A stretch of DNA of 64,000 nt from Notolepis coatsorum (lineage: Eukaryota > Chordata > Actinopteri > Aulopiformes > Paralepididae), in contig OZ020587.1 in assembly GCA_963971535.1 (NCBI GenBank), forward strand, positions 160,407,856-160,471,855. Reading direction: 5' to 3'. A program made the translations under genes and the position numbers. The stretch's first letter is position 1. Each line of letters opens with the position of its first letter. Positions 41,363-52,357 of the stretch are shown here, one piece after another. The notes below the pieces were generated by a model. The model had not been told where the DNA came from. It made no database searches and worked only from the letters and a program-made list of their open reading frames with translations.

Positions 41363-42754
41363 TGTTGTGAAGGATCAGATTAAACCGAATATATATATTT
41401 ATTATATATATATATTTAAATAGTATTTGTATATCGTTTGATATCCCCTGTATATTCCTTGTACAATATGCACTGAATATCCCTTTAGTCTACTAAACAG
41501 CCCATAATAGTTTCATTCTACCATTGGACGAGAACCTGGCGCCAGCAGCCATACCCCTAGGTTCAAGTTCAATCGTGCCGCCCAACATGTCGTGGCAAGC
41601 CCGGTTCCGCGTAGGAATACGTCTGGCGAAATACGAATGGTACTATTTGTTCACAGCGCATATATATATGGCGCAAGTAAAGTAGAACTTTCTTTTAGTC
41701 CATTAGTTCTTTACCCTCCAACCGAGTAACAGACGCGAAGCCTCACCCACGACGCACGTGTGGTGCAGTAAGGCCTACTTGGCCTCAGAATAGGCATTGA
41801 GATATCGTGTGGATTAATAGTTGAATTGTCATAGTTTGGCACTATACCGTCGAGTTGGACGTATTCTATTAAGCTAATAATAGTCTATTTATGTATGGTG
41901 CATCGTTCGGTTAGAGTTATAAAGTTATCAGTACCCCCATCGTTCCTGACGTTATCTGGAGTCTTAACCAGGCTGGGCAGACCACTAGTGGTGCTTGCAT
42001 CCGAGGAGCTCCGGGCCAGGGCGACTGGACCTGTACATTGGATTACTCTACCCGGACGACGGCGAGCCTTCCACGGCTTGGATTATGCTTTGGGTGCTTT
42101 GATTATTCCATGGATAACGGCCAACACTTCTGAGTGTTGGAACTACCCCCCGGAGAGGAGTCAAGGTGAGACGGCGCTCTACACCAGTGAGGTCGCCTCA
42201 CGTCTCTCCGTTGTGGACCGGCAGCTACCGTCCACCAGAGGGTCCAGCTGTATTCGTCTGCGGACCGAGGTTCTGTGGGCACCGTGTTCAAGACTTTGAA
42301 TTCTCCCAAGAAATCGTCGGCCAGATGGGATACCGCCAGCGGCTTCTCTAACCCCCCCCTCCTACTGTCTTACAACCAGCGGGACCCCCCCCCCCCCTTA
42401 GTGTATCCAGCTATAATCATTTAAGTACCATCGCTATAGTTTCCTAAAGAACCGGGTTGTATACTTACTCCCTGCGTAACCAGAGATTGGACATTCAATG
42501 TTGATTTACCTACGAATACTCATTTGCCATACAAGTGCATTTCAAATCATAAGTGTAAACAAGTGAACGTTGTATATACCTTTTGCTATATTAAATATTC
42601 GATTTGTACATTTGTGTGGACTTCGTTTCATCAGGTGGGAAAGTGTTCATCATATTTATATCATGTACTGGATGGCCAGAAGTTAAAGTACAAGAGGTAG
42701 TGGTTTAATACCATACTTAACAATACAGTCAGGGAATTGTACCCCTCAGTTACA
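41363..42754 (+). repeat. BEL 3' LTR, 1392 bp
   Basis: Matches the 5' LTR except for one substitution and two extra C in a C-run near 42386-42398. Confidence 0.95.
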
Positions 42755-43660
42755 TAAAGAGTTATTAAACACTCTGGACTCAGTTCTCATGTCTTACAGT
42801 ATAAGAGTTATTAAACAATCTGGACTCACTTCTCAGATTGTCTTACAGTATACGAGTTATTAAACACTCTGGACTCACTTCTCAGATTGTCTTACAGTAT
42901 ACAAGTTATTAAACACTCTGGACTCACTTCTCAGATTGTCTTACAGTATAAGAGTTATTGAACACTCACTTCTCAGATTGTCTTACAGTAAGTTATTAAA
43001 CACTCACTTCTCAGATTGTCTTACAGTATCAGAGTTATTGAACACTCACTTCTCAGATTGTCTTACAGTATAAGAGTTATTAAACACTCACTTCTCAGAT
43101 TGTCTTACAGTATACGAGTTATTAAACACTCTGGACTCACTTCTCAGATTGTCTTACAGTATAAGAGTTATTGAACACTCTTCTCAGATTGTCTTACAGT
43201 ATAAGTTATTAAACACTCACTTCTCAGATTGTCTTACAGTATAAGAGTTATTAAACACTCACTTCTCAGATTGTCTTACAGTATAAGAGTTATTAAACAC
43301 TCACTTCTCAGATTGTCTTACAGTATAAGTTATTAAACACTCACTTCTCAGATTGTCTTACAGTATAAGAGTTATTGAACACTCACTTCTCAGATTGTCT
43401 TACAGTATGAGTTATTAAACACTCACTTCTCAGATTTTCTTACAGTATAAGAGTTATTAAACACTCACTTCTCAGATTGTCTTACAGTGAGTTATTAAAC
43501 ACTCACTTCTCAGATTGTCTTACAGTATAAAGAAGTTATTAAACTCTGGACTCCCTTCTCAGATTGTCTTACAGTATAAAGAGTTATTAAACACTCACTT
43601 CTCAGATTGTCTTACAGTATAAGAGTTATTAAACACTCACTTCTCAGATTGTCTTGTACA
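42755..43660 (+). repeat. 42/49-bp minisatellite, right part
   Basis: About 20 units: GAGTTATTAAACACTCACTT plus CTCAGATTGTCTTACAGTAT; some units carry a 7-bp insert TGGACTC. Units with and without the insert are interspersed, mostly with it near the BEL end. Confidence 0.95.
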
Positions 43661-44067
43661 CTCTGCTTTGAACTGAGACTAGGGTGACCAGGTGTCCCCC
43701 TTTTGGTTGTACTGTCCCACCATTTGACCAAATGTCCCGCGTCCCTCATATTGAGAGGATGTCCCTCTTTTCGAAGCCAAAAAAAAACATGCGTCTAAAA
43801 GCCCCTCCCTACAGACAGTAAACGTAGCAACCCGCCTCTTGTCCACACACATTGCTCTGATTGGTTATAGTACTTTAGCGCGCTGCTTGCCTGCTTGTGA
43901 CGTGACTGAGACTGAGTCGTGACGCTACCTCATATCGCAGATCTGATTGGTTATAGTAATTTAGCGCACTGCTCTGCTTGTGAGAGTTGAACTTGTGACG
44001 CTACCTCATACCGCAAATCTGATTGGTCAAAAAAAACACAACAACATTACAAGCGAACTAGTTCAAG

Positions 44068-45005
44068 ATGGAAAGCAGTAAAAAGAAACGGACCTGCAGT
44101 TACAACCAAGACTGGCAAACGACACATGACTGGGTGAGGCAGATGGCAGTTCAACAAATCATGTTAAACCCAGATTCGGCTCAAACAAGGGACTAAACAC
44201 GTTTTGCAATTATGCCACAACAATGTGGAATGCCCTACCCAAAGCTGTAAAGGAATGTGAATCCCTGCCCACATTCAAAACCGCTCTTAAAGAGCACCTA
44301 CGGGAGGCTGCAATTCGAAACTGGCCACCGTAAATGCCCAAAACCCCCACCACCTCCTAATAGACAGTCTCCTCCCTACCGTATGTATATATTCCCTCCC
44401 CGCCGTATGTATATTTCTCTCCCACCCACCCACCCCCTCCTAATGTACAGTCCCCTCCCCATCATATGTATATACTCTGTCAGGATCTAGGGGTAACAGT
44501 ACTGTATATTTGAATACCGTTTATGTCACAAATGTATCAGTACTAAATACCTATATGTCCCTATGCCATAAATGTCATGTATGTTGTGTATGTCATAAAT
44601 GTCTATATGAAATGAAAATGGGGGACCCTGATGGAAACAAGACAAACGTCTTTCTCAGGTCTGCATCCCCTTGACATTTGTATGTATTGAGCCGTACTGT
44701 ATTGTACCCATTCTGCAATCTGTTAAATAAAGTTTTCATTCATTCATTCATTCAATCCGCAGCAGGCTTTCTGTGTTTTGTGTCATAGTTCGTTTTCAAT
44801 TGCGCATGGAGGAGAATACGACTTGAAGCGCCACAGTGGACGTGAGTCTCACTTGAAAGTGGCTCACCAAAAAGAAACATCCAGATCTATGGATACGTTT
44901 CTTTTTAAACCAAACAATGATAGCCAGACGGACAAGGTCACTGCAGCTGAGATAACAAGTGTCTATCACACAGTACAACACTCCCATTCATACTGTTTTC
45001 CCTAG
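44068..45005 (+). pseudogene. hAT transposase N-terminal (BED/C2H2-like finger) fragment
   Basis: ATG at 44068 opens a basic N-terminus (MESSKKKRTCSYNQDW); after the LINE the reading resumes at about 44756 with AFCVLCHSSFSIAHGGEYD, then LKRHSGRESH, a C-X2-C...H-X4-H-type finger typical of fish hAT transposases, and stops at 45003. The catalytic domain and the hAT dimerisation region are absent. Confidence 0.75.
44153..44753 (+). repeat. LINE family A copy, (ATTC)n tail, inside the hAT transposase
   Basis: Starts in the C-terminal ORF region (ACAAATCATGTTAAACCCAG), carries the 3' UTR and ends TTTTCATTCATTCATTCATT. Confidence 0.92.
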
Positions 45006-45314
45006 TTCTGTGTTAACAGGGAATATCAAACACAAGACATTCCTGTCAAGTGATGACGTTTGAATAATAATTTGTATTTATTTTGATTTAACCTTTAACC
45101 TTTGATTTAAATCTATTCAGTGAAGACCATGGCAGTTATTCTAATAAAAAAAATTACATTATCTATCTGTCCCACTTTGTCCCACCAAAATCTTACGGTT
45201 GTCCCACTTTGTCCCACCAAAATCTTACTGTTGTCCCACTTTTGGACTTTTTGCATCTGGTCACCCTAACTGAGACTCAATAAACTATTTTAGATCCTTT
45301 TGACTGGATCTCAA

Positions 45315-45486
45315 TTTCTCATGCGTTTATCCAAAATTCGATCGGATGTGGCGGACATACAGTTTGGCCCATCAACGTCCTCCTCACAGCAGAAGGATAT
45401 CATTTTGAATGTATTATTTAGACAGTTGATAGGCCAAACTGTATGTCCGCCACATCCGATGGAATTTTGGATAAACGCATGAGAAA
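45315..45486. repeat. Palindromic MITE, ~56-bp arms
   Basis: TTTCTCATGCGTTTATCCAA at the left is mirrored by TTGGATAAACGCATGAGAAA at the right; the arms extend through GGATGTGGCGGACATACAG with a 3-nt difference. No ORF, target duplication unclear. Confidence 0.8.
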
Positions 45487-46079
45487 CAATAACTAGACAC
45501 TAACAATAAGACATTTTCTGTAAATAATTGACTATTTTATCTTACCTCATTTAATATTGATTTCATCTTACTACTACTATTGTTATTGAACAGACACACA
45601 CAAACCCTGCACCTTAATATGCACATACACTATACGCAAGACAATTTCTGTAAATAATTGCCTATTTTATTTCATCTTATCTTATTTTAGATTTCATCTT
45701 ACTACTACTCCTACCATTCATGGATTCATCATTGTTTCTTAATTGTGCAGCGTTGAGTCTGAGCTTGAAACACAAACATTTTATTACTTGCAATGCCCCT
45801 GTATTGTTGTGTATTTGACAAATAAAGAACTTGAAACTATTTAAATTGTAAATAGGCCTTGATGGTAAACAGGAAGTGCTGGGTGACTTGTGTGACTCAT
45901 TTGGCCTCACGGTGGCGCTATTCTCACAAAACTAAAAAAAAACATGGTATGCCGTTGCTAGGTCAACAGCTTTGGCCCCTGTTCAAGGAAACTATAAAAG
46001 GAGGACGGGTCATCGCGATCAGAATACCAGAGTTCTGCTTGGTGCCAGTTCTATTGAAGCCTAAATTAAAATCCTAAAT
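45487..46079. other. Direct repeat, LINE-like tail and a TATA-like site
   Basis: 45506-45590 and 45640-45715 share TTCTGTAAATAATTG and ATTTCATCTTACTACTACT (a ~130-bp spaced direct repeat). 45780-45838 ends TTGACAAATAAAGAACTTGA, a fish LINE-type tail. TATAAAAGGAGG at about 45992 looks like a TATA box, but no gene follows. Confidence 0.4.
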
Positions 46080-46087
46080 ATACAAGC

Positions 46088-46812
46088 TAGGGATGCACGA
46101 TAATTATTGGGTCGATAATTATCGGGCCGATATCGGCAATTATGACATCATCCCGATAAAAGTATTGATAGCTCCGATAAAATAAAATGTTATTTAATTT
46201 TTTACACTTTTTTCTTTTCATGTCAACGTTCACACGCAGGATTTGACTTGATTCAACAACAAAGCAGTCGGGGCAATGGCAAGCCGAAAACGGTCGAAAA
46301 TGTGTTATTTGAAGTTTGGATTTTTTTCTCTCACAACTGAGGTAGGTAGATTACATTTTTAGAGACTAAAGTACCGAAAAAAGGTACCGTTGAGTACCGG
46401 TATCGATTCACAGGTACCGGTACCGTATCGGTTCAAATGTGAACGGTACCCATCCCTACTGACAAAGCACAATACCTGTTGGTTTTTAGTTCACTCATTG
46501 TTCAGGGAAACACATTGTTAATGACATTGACAGATTGTGAATTTTGTGATTGACTCAAATTATATTTATTTGGACAAATAAATATAGTCACTTTATTTGA
46601 AGAGTCAAAACTGTTCTCTTGGCTTTGTTTTGTTCATAGTAGTAACGCTCATGTCATGATAAATCTGGTTAGGTCAAAACTACAGGAATATACATATAAA
46701 AAAAAAATTATAATACAATACATATATATATCGGTTATCGGTATCGGTATCGACCTTGAGGAGCAGAAAGTTATCGATATCGGGGTCAAAAAATCAATAT
46801 CGTGCACCCCTA
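46088..46812. mobile_element. Non-autonomous hAT, 725 bp (TAGGGATGCACGATA type)
   Basis: Ends TAGGGATGCACGATA and AATATCGTGCACCCCTA; perfect 8-bp duplication ATACAAGC at 46080-46087 and 46813-46820. A degraded second hAT end (ACGGTACCCATCCCTA at about 46444-46459) lies inside. Confidence 0.92.
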
Positions 46813-47004
46813 ATACAAGCTATCTGAGGAAATATACATCAACTAATATATCAAACATTAGCTAGTTAACAAGGCAACAAGTTGCAGATGATTCTGACAT
46901 CCGAGGTAATAACCTGTTTAAATGAAGGTTGATCCCATTCAACTCAATGTCGGCCGAACTGAACGTTTTCCACACTTGGCACCAATGTGCGTTCACGGTG
47001 ACGC

Positions 47005-48033
47005 CAGCGTTTCCATTAGAACATATTCGTGCCGGTCTGGGTGTCCTGCAAGATTTCTATCTCCGGATATATTCGAGAAATTCCGGTCAGAGTTTTAAAC
47101 AGCAGTCTGTTATAATCACATTTTTATGAGCTAACGAATTCCGTTATATTGGACATTTGTATTAATTACATCAAGCGAAGAATGAGAAATTGATTTGCAG
47201 AATCAAATTACTATCTATCGCCTCCCAAGTTAGTGCGATACACTAATCCAGCATCAAGCTCCCGCCCCGCAGGCTCCCGCTGCAGCAGCTGTCACACGCA
47301 CCCCCAAATTAATCTCGAGTCGACATCGCTTCACCTCGTTGTATCAGACACGTCACACATATCATAATGTTCAACTTCACACACAGCAAACTGTAGTTGA
47401 TCATCACATTGCCTCGATGCTCTTTGTGGTTCAATCAATAAAGTGTACTTTGTGTACGTTCAATCAATGTTATCTCTCGTACATCATAGAGGCTAGACTA
47501 CTAGACTATAATGTCGTACCTCAGCCAGGAGAATTTAACTTTCCACTCGGGCCGCCGCCTGAACGCTCGACTTTTCTGTTTATTTTCCGCGGGAGCATCG
47601 GCGGTCTCTGACTTCAGAAGACTCATCTTCGTTGTCAATGTCATTATTATTAGACCTGCTTGTGCTTGGTTTCATGAAATATTTGTTAAGTTTAGCTTGT
47701 TTGGCCATCTCTCGCTCTCTCGCTCGTATACCTGTTTGTCGTTATGGTGGCTGGCCAGACAGGCTCAAAAAAAGAAAGAAAAAAAAAGATTCACATCTGA
47801 GCGGCGCCATCCGCGCTTTATCAGAGTGAAGCAACAATGAAACAAATGTAATGATTGTTTCGTTCATCGCATAGGCTATTTAATTTTAGCCTATTTTAAT
47901 ACAATTCAAATAATAAAATTGTGCTTAGAGGAATTATTTTCACCGGACATTATGACCGGAGAGATTTAAATATTCGGACTTCAACATATTTTGCCGGTCA
48001 AATACCGGTAATTAGCGGCTAACGGAAACGCTG
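47005..48033. mobile_element. Non-autonomous hAT, 1029 bp (CAGCGTTTCC type)
   Basis: Ends CAGCGTTTCC and GGAAACGCTG; perfect 8-bp duplication GGTGACGC at 46997-47004 and 48034-48041. Short ORFs (47339-47840) have no recognised domain. Confidence 0.88.
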
Positions 48034-48116
48034 GGTGACGCGACGACCCTTCCTTCTTTTATAGGTTCCTTGCCCCTGTTTATTTTCCTGCCAGCGACTG
48101 TGTGAACAAACACTGC

Positions 48117-49090
48117 AACAGGAAGTACAGAGAGGAGACAGACAGGAAGTACAGAGAGAGGAGACAGACAGGAAGTACAGAGAGAGGAGACAGACAGGAA
48201 GTACAGGGGGAGGAGACATACAGGAAGTACAGAGAGAGGAGACAGACAGGAAGTACAGGGGGAGGACAGACAGGAAGTACAGGGGGAGGAGACAGACAGG
48301 AAGTACAGAGAGGAGACAGACAGGATGTACAGGGGGAGGAGACAGACAGGAAGTACAGATAGGAGACAGACAGGAAGTACAGAGAGAGGAGACAGACAGG
48401 AAGTACAGATAGGAGACAGACAGGAAGTACAGAGAGAGGAGACAGACAGGAAGTACAGAGAGACAGACAGGAAGTACAGAGGGAGAGGAGACAGACAGGA
48501 AGTACAGAGAGAGGAGACAGACAGGAAGTACAGAGGAGACAGACAGGAAGTACAGAGAGAGAGGAGACAGACAGGAAGTACAGAGAGAGGAGACAGACAG
48601 GAAGTACAGAGAGAGGAGACAGACAGGAAGTACATAGAGAGGAGACAGACAGGAAGTACAGAGAGAGGAGACAGACAGGAAGTACAGAGAGGAGACAGAC
48701 AGGAAGTACAGAGAGACAGACAGGAAGTACAGAGAGGAGACAGACAGGAAGTACAGAGGGAGGAGACAGACAGGAAGTACAGATGGAGGAGACAGACAGG
48801 AAGTACAGAGAGAGGAGACAGACAGGAAGTACAGAGGGAGGAGACAGACAGGAAGTACAGAGGGAGGAGACAGATAGGAAGTACAGAGAGAGGAGACAGA
48901 CAGGAAGTACAGAGAGACAAACAGGAAGTACAGAGAGAGGAGACAGACAGGAAGTACAGAGGGAGGAGACAGACAGGAAGTACAGAGACAGGAAGTACAG
49001 AGAGAGGAGACAGACAGGAAGTACAGAGAGACAGACAGGAAGTACAGAGAGACAGCCAGGAAGTACAGAGGGAGGAGACAGACAGGAAGC
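48117..49090. repeat. 26-bp minisatellite (AGGAAGTACAGAGAGAGGAG)
   Basis: Nearly 40 units of 22-28 bp of the form GACAGACAGGAAGTACAGAG plus a purine spacer. Because 26 is not a multiple of 3 all frames stay open on both strands, producing long repetitive ORFs that are not genes. Confidence 0.97.
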
Positions 49091-49424
49091 AGCATCCGCT
49101 CCACTTCATATTTCAACAAATCTCCACAATGGAACAAAACAATTGAATTGGAACAAAAAGTTGGCCAGTTCTTAACAAACTATGACCACTTAATAATGGT
49201 TTCATACAGGCTAGAAACACTGAGAAGCACACGTTTAATATAAATAGTTAAATACACATCGTTGCCGCCATCTCGTTGTCTCTTTTGGACCTGCTCCAGT
49301 CTTGACGCGACAAGATGCATCTCGTGTGTTTTGTCCTTGATCAGGGATGAAGATAACGGATAGAAATTTGATCCACAACCCGCGAGGTTTCATTTAACTA
49401 TCAGCGGTTAATGGAGGGGTTAAA
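49091..49424. other. No feature recognised
   Basis: Sequence between the minisatellite and a SINE; no ORF or repeat family recognised, apart from a stretch near 49360-49400 (AGATAACGGATAGAAAT, GAGGTTTCATTTAACTATCA) repeated at 49675-49745 on the other side of the SINE. The latter may be the SINE's duplicated target or a local duplication. Confidence 0.45.
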
Positions 49425-49663
49425 TGGTGCATTTTTTTATATAGCGCTTTGCAATTTCTTGTTCCTCACATTTTACCCACGCACTCACACACCGACGGCG
49501 GAGGCGACCATGCAAGGTGCCACAACCTGCCCATCGGGAGCAATTAGGGGTTAAGTGTCCTCAAGGACACAGACGCGCTTGCCCGGGGAGGAGTGGGAAT
49601 CGAACCGGGAACCCTCCGGATTACCAGACGACTGCTCTAACCTCCCGAGCCACCGTCGCCCCC
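49425..49663 (-). mobile_element. tRNA-derived SINE, reverse copy
   Basis: On the minus strand: GGTGGCTCGGGAGGTTAGAG (A box), GGTTCGATTCCC (B box), GTGTCCTTGAGGACACTTAA, then an L2-type end. Same family as 4752-4970. Confidence 0.8.
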
Positions 49664-50054
49664 CATGAATGAAGATAAGATAACAGATAGAAATGTTATC
49701 CACAGCAGCCATGAGGTTTCATTGAACTATCAGCGGTTAAAGGGGGAAGAAAAAAAAAATTACAGCAGTTACATCAGTTACCACTGCTGCTGTATTCAGA
49801 TTATTTAAATCTTTTTGCGTTGGACGCCTCCGGGTCGCGTGAATATTAAAGGCAACCAACTTGTGTTCAGCTTTTCGTTCAGCGTTTCTCTGATTGGCCA
49901 CACGGCCAATCAATCAATCCACTAGCACGCGGCCTTGCGGCAAGAGAGACAAGAGAGACAAGAGAGTCGCGGCAGAGAGCCGCGCATGCGCATGAGGCTC
50001 CCCCAGGTCCTTGTGTTTGAGACAGCCATATTAGACACATAGCCATAATTTAAG

Positions 50055-50700
50055 ATAATAGTTTCCACAGCTCCAGTTAACCTAATTTATACCGTAATGA
50101 ATCATTAAAAAATATACCGTTAACTGGAATATGTTGTTTCTTTACACATATGTTGGATTATGTAATTGGGTTGTCATGACAAAACAATAAAAATCGCTAC
50201 TTTACATCAGGGTGAACGCTGAACCGAGTCAAGCCGCGGGAGGCGCACGGAAGCCGGTGAATGAACAACCGCATTGCCCCGCTGGCTCTTCAGCAAGGAG
50301 CCTCCACAGCTCCAGTTAACCTAATTTATACCGTAATGAATCATTAAAAAATATACCGTTAACTGGAATATGTTGTTTCTTTACACATATGTTGGATTAT
50401 GTAATTGGGTTGTCATGACAAAACAATAAAAATCGCTACTTTACATCAGGGTGAACGCTGAACCGAGTCAAGCCGCGGGCGGCGCACGGAAGCCGGTGAA
50501 TGAACAACCGCATTGCCCCGCTGGCTCTTCAGCAAGGAGCCTCCACAGCTCCAGTTAACCTAATTTATACCGTAATGAATCATTAAAAAATATACCGTTA
50601 ACTGGAATATGTTGTTTCTTTACACATATGTTGGATTATGTAATTGGGTTGTCATGACAAAACAATAAAAATCGCTACTTTACATCAGGGTGAACGTTGT
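50055..50700. repeat. 239-bp tandem repeat, about 2.7 copies
   Basis: CTCCAGTTAACCTAATTTAT starts at 50071, 50310 and 50549, exactly 239 bp apart, with copies almost identical. Each copy contains a small inverted pair CCAGTTAAC...GTTAACTGG. Confidence 0.93.
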
Positions 50701-50717
50701 TACACTGCCACCACCCA

Positions 50718-50892
50718 CTTCAATGACAGAGCTCTCATATTTGCGAATGCATAAACTATAACTTAAATTATGGCTATGTGTCTAATATGGCTGTCGCGAA
50801 GTCATTGATAAGTGACAGCCATATTAGACACATAGCCATAATTTAAGACATAGTTTATGCATTCGCAAAATATGAGAGCGCGGTCATTGAAG
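50718..50892. repeat. Palindrome, ~80-bp arms, with a third arm copy upstream
   Basis: CTTCAATGAC...CTCTCATATTTGCG is mirrored to GAGAG...GTCATTGAAG with a short centre near 50797-50812. The arm GACAGCCATATTAGACACAT also occurs at 50026-50065, just left of the 239-bp repeats. Confidence 0.85.
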
Positions 50893-51242
50893 GGCTTATT
50901 ATTGCGAGTCCTAACAGTGTTTATTATTTCATAACTGTATGGGCTTTGTTTATACATGTACAGTGACGAGTGAATCTACCGTTGGTTGTTAAAAACGCGA
51001 AACATAATAATCAGTCAGCAGCGCTCCACTGCTACCGCAGCCCAACACAAGTGCGTTGGAACAGCAGCCCAACACTACAGAAGTTGGTTGCCCGCGCTGC
51101 CGCGCTTGCTCTTTGGATTTCATTTGGGACGTGGGACGGCTGCGCTTGCCTGCGCGTGGGGGCGGGGGGGCGCGGCCAATCAGAGAAAAGCCGAACACAA
51201 GTTGGTTGCCTTTAATATTCACGCCTCCGGGTCAGGCCTACG

Positions 51243-51616
51243 TAGGGTTGGGCACCGAAAACCGGTTCTAATAGGAACCGGTTCCTAACTTCCGGTTCTG
51301 GAAGTAACATATTTGCATTTCGATTCTTAATTTCGATTCTTAAAAAAAATAAAAATAAAAAATTTACTTTGTTAATTAATACCCTAGTTACAGTACAGCA
51401 ACCAAATTAAACTGTATCAAGTCAACTGAAAATGTGAATAGTATGAAAAAAATTTAAATGTTTCAAAAAATAAAAAATTCTCCTGCGAAATAAGCTGTGA
51501 CCTGTTTTGACCTGCACCTCAAAGAATCGGAATCGAGAATCGTTTAGAACAGGAATCGGTATGGAGAATCGGAATCGGAACCGGAATCGTTCAAATCCAA
51601 ACGATGCCCAACCCTA
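51243..51616. mobile_element. Non-autonomous hAT, 374 bp, at the stop codon of the zinc-finger gene
   Basis: Ends TAGGGTTGGGCACC and GATGCCCAACCCTA; flanks GGCCTACG (51235-51242) and GACCTACG (51617-51624) are an 8-bp duplication with one mismatch. The zinc-finger gene's stop codon (51622-51620, minus) lies inside the right copy. Confidence 0.88.
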
Positions 51617-51619
51617 GAC

Positions 51620-52357
51620 CTACGTGCGACCATAGGGCCCATCGTCCCCGATGTGCCGTTTCAAATGGGTCGTCAGGTTCGCTTTTTGATTGAACCCCTT
51701 GTGACACAGTCGGCAGCTGTAGGGCTTGTCCCCCGTGTGACTCCGCATGTGTCTCGTCAGGTTCCCCTTCTTACCGAACCTCTTGTGACACAGCGTGCAA
51801 CCGTAGGGCCTGTCGCCCGTGTGACTCCGCATGTGTATCGTCAGCTTATACTTCTCGCCGAATCGCTTGTGACACAGCGTGCAACCGTAGGGCTTCTCCC
51901 CTGTGTGACTTCGCGTGTGTCTGGCCAAGTCGGAGGTGTTGGTGAACCTCTTGCCACAAACGGTGCACGTCGAGTGGGTCTGAAGGTGCAGTTTCAGGCT
52001 CTCCCTGGGCTCCAAGTGTTTCCCGCACAGGCCACAGTCGCTGGCGTGGACCCTCACGTGGTGCACTAGAGACAGCTTGCTGGGGAAACACTTCCCGCAC
52101 ACTTTGCAACTCCACGTCTCCTCGTGGGACAGGGTCTGGTTCGAAGACGTCGCCTCGCGGGACGACCCCACAGACGACGAGCTCACCGTGGACGCGTTGC
52201 TGCGAGCCAACAAACGCTGTCCGTTGCCTCTCTGCTGCGTCTCCTTTGACGTCCGTGTGTTTAAACCCGACTGAGGAGGTTCACTAGTCGGCTCCTCCTC
52301 CCGCCACCACGCGTTACTGTCATCGGTCTCGGGTCCGGAACAGCCTGACGAGAGGAG
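51620..52357 (-). CDS. Zinc-finger gene exon 3 (six C2H2 fingers)
   Basis: Acceptor AAATAGGTTCAG ending at 52358 (minus). Fingers start CKVCGKCF, CGLCGKHL, CTVCGKRF, CTLCHKRF, CTLCHKRF, CRLCHKGF. Stops at TAG 51622-51620 eight codons after the last finger. Confidence 0.9.
   Translation of the reverse strand, partial: LLSSGCSGPETDDSNAWWREEEPTSEPPQSGLNTRTSKETQQRGNGQRLLARSNASTVSSSSVGSSREATSSNQTLSHEETWSCKVCGKCFPSKLSLVHHVRVHASDCGLCGKHLEPRESLKLHLQTHSTCTVCGKRFTNTSDLARHTRSHTGEKPYGCTLCHKRFGEKYKLTIHMRSHTGDRPYGCTLCHKRFGKKGNLTRHMRSHTGDKPYSCRLCHKGFNQKANLTTHLKRHIGDDGPYGRT

Larger units (their letters stand above)
33653..42754 (+). mobile_element. Complete BEL/Pao LTR retrotransposon, 9.1 kb
   Basis: Two LTRs (33653-35042; 41363-42754), a 5-bp target duplication TAAAG (33648-33652; 42755-42759), a primer-binding site 3 nt after the 5' LTR, a purine-rich tract before the 3' LTR (41350-41362) and one uninterrupted gag-pol frame. 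The LTRs differ by one substitution (T34465 versus C42175) and a 2-bp change in a C-run. Everything needed for retrotransposition appears present, so this is a very recent and possibly active copy. It landed inside the minisatellite. Confidence 0.97.
43680..45268. mobile_element. hAT element with transposase fragment, 1589 bp
   Basis: Ends TAGGGTGACCAGGTGTCC and GCATCTGGTCACCCTA; perfect 8-bp duplication ACTGAGAC at 43672-43679 and 45269-45276. Carries the N-terminal part of a transposase (44068-45005), itself split by a LINE (44153-44753). Same terminal family as 16008-17360. Without the LINE it is about 1 kb, too short for a whole transposase. Confidence 0.92.
49837..51224. mobile_element. 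Long-TIR element with 9-bp TSD (Mutator-like?)
   Basis: Ends GCGTGAATATTAAAGGCAAC and GTTGCCTTTAATATTCACGC are perfect inverted repeats extending to about 60 bp; CTCCGGGTC is duplicated at 49828-49836 and 51225-51233. A 9-bp duplication suggests the Mutator superfamily (known rule), but no transposase is present. Interior: a 239-bp triplication and a palindrome. Confidence 0.8.

Noticed and set aside
45980..46010. TATA box TATAAAAGGAGG as a gene promoter
   Set aside because: No coding exon or repeat with promoter function follows; a hAT begins 80 bp downstream.
48012..49175. Long repetitive ORFs on both strands (up to about 370 codons)
   Set aside because: They are the 26-bp minisatellite read in frame; the peptide repeats every 26 residues on both strands, with no domain and no gene signals.
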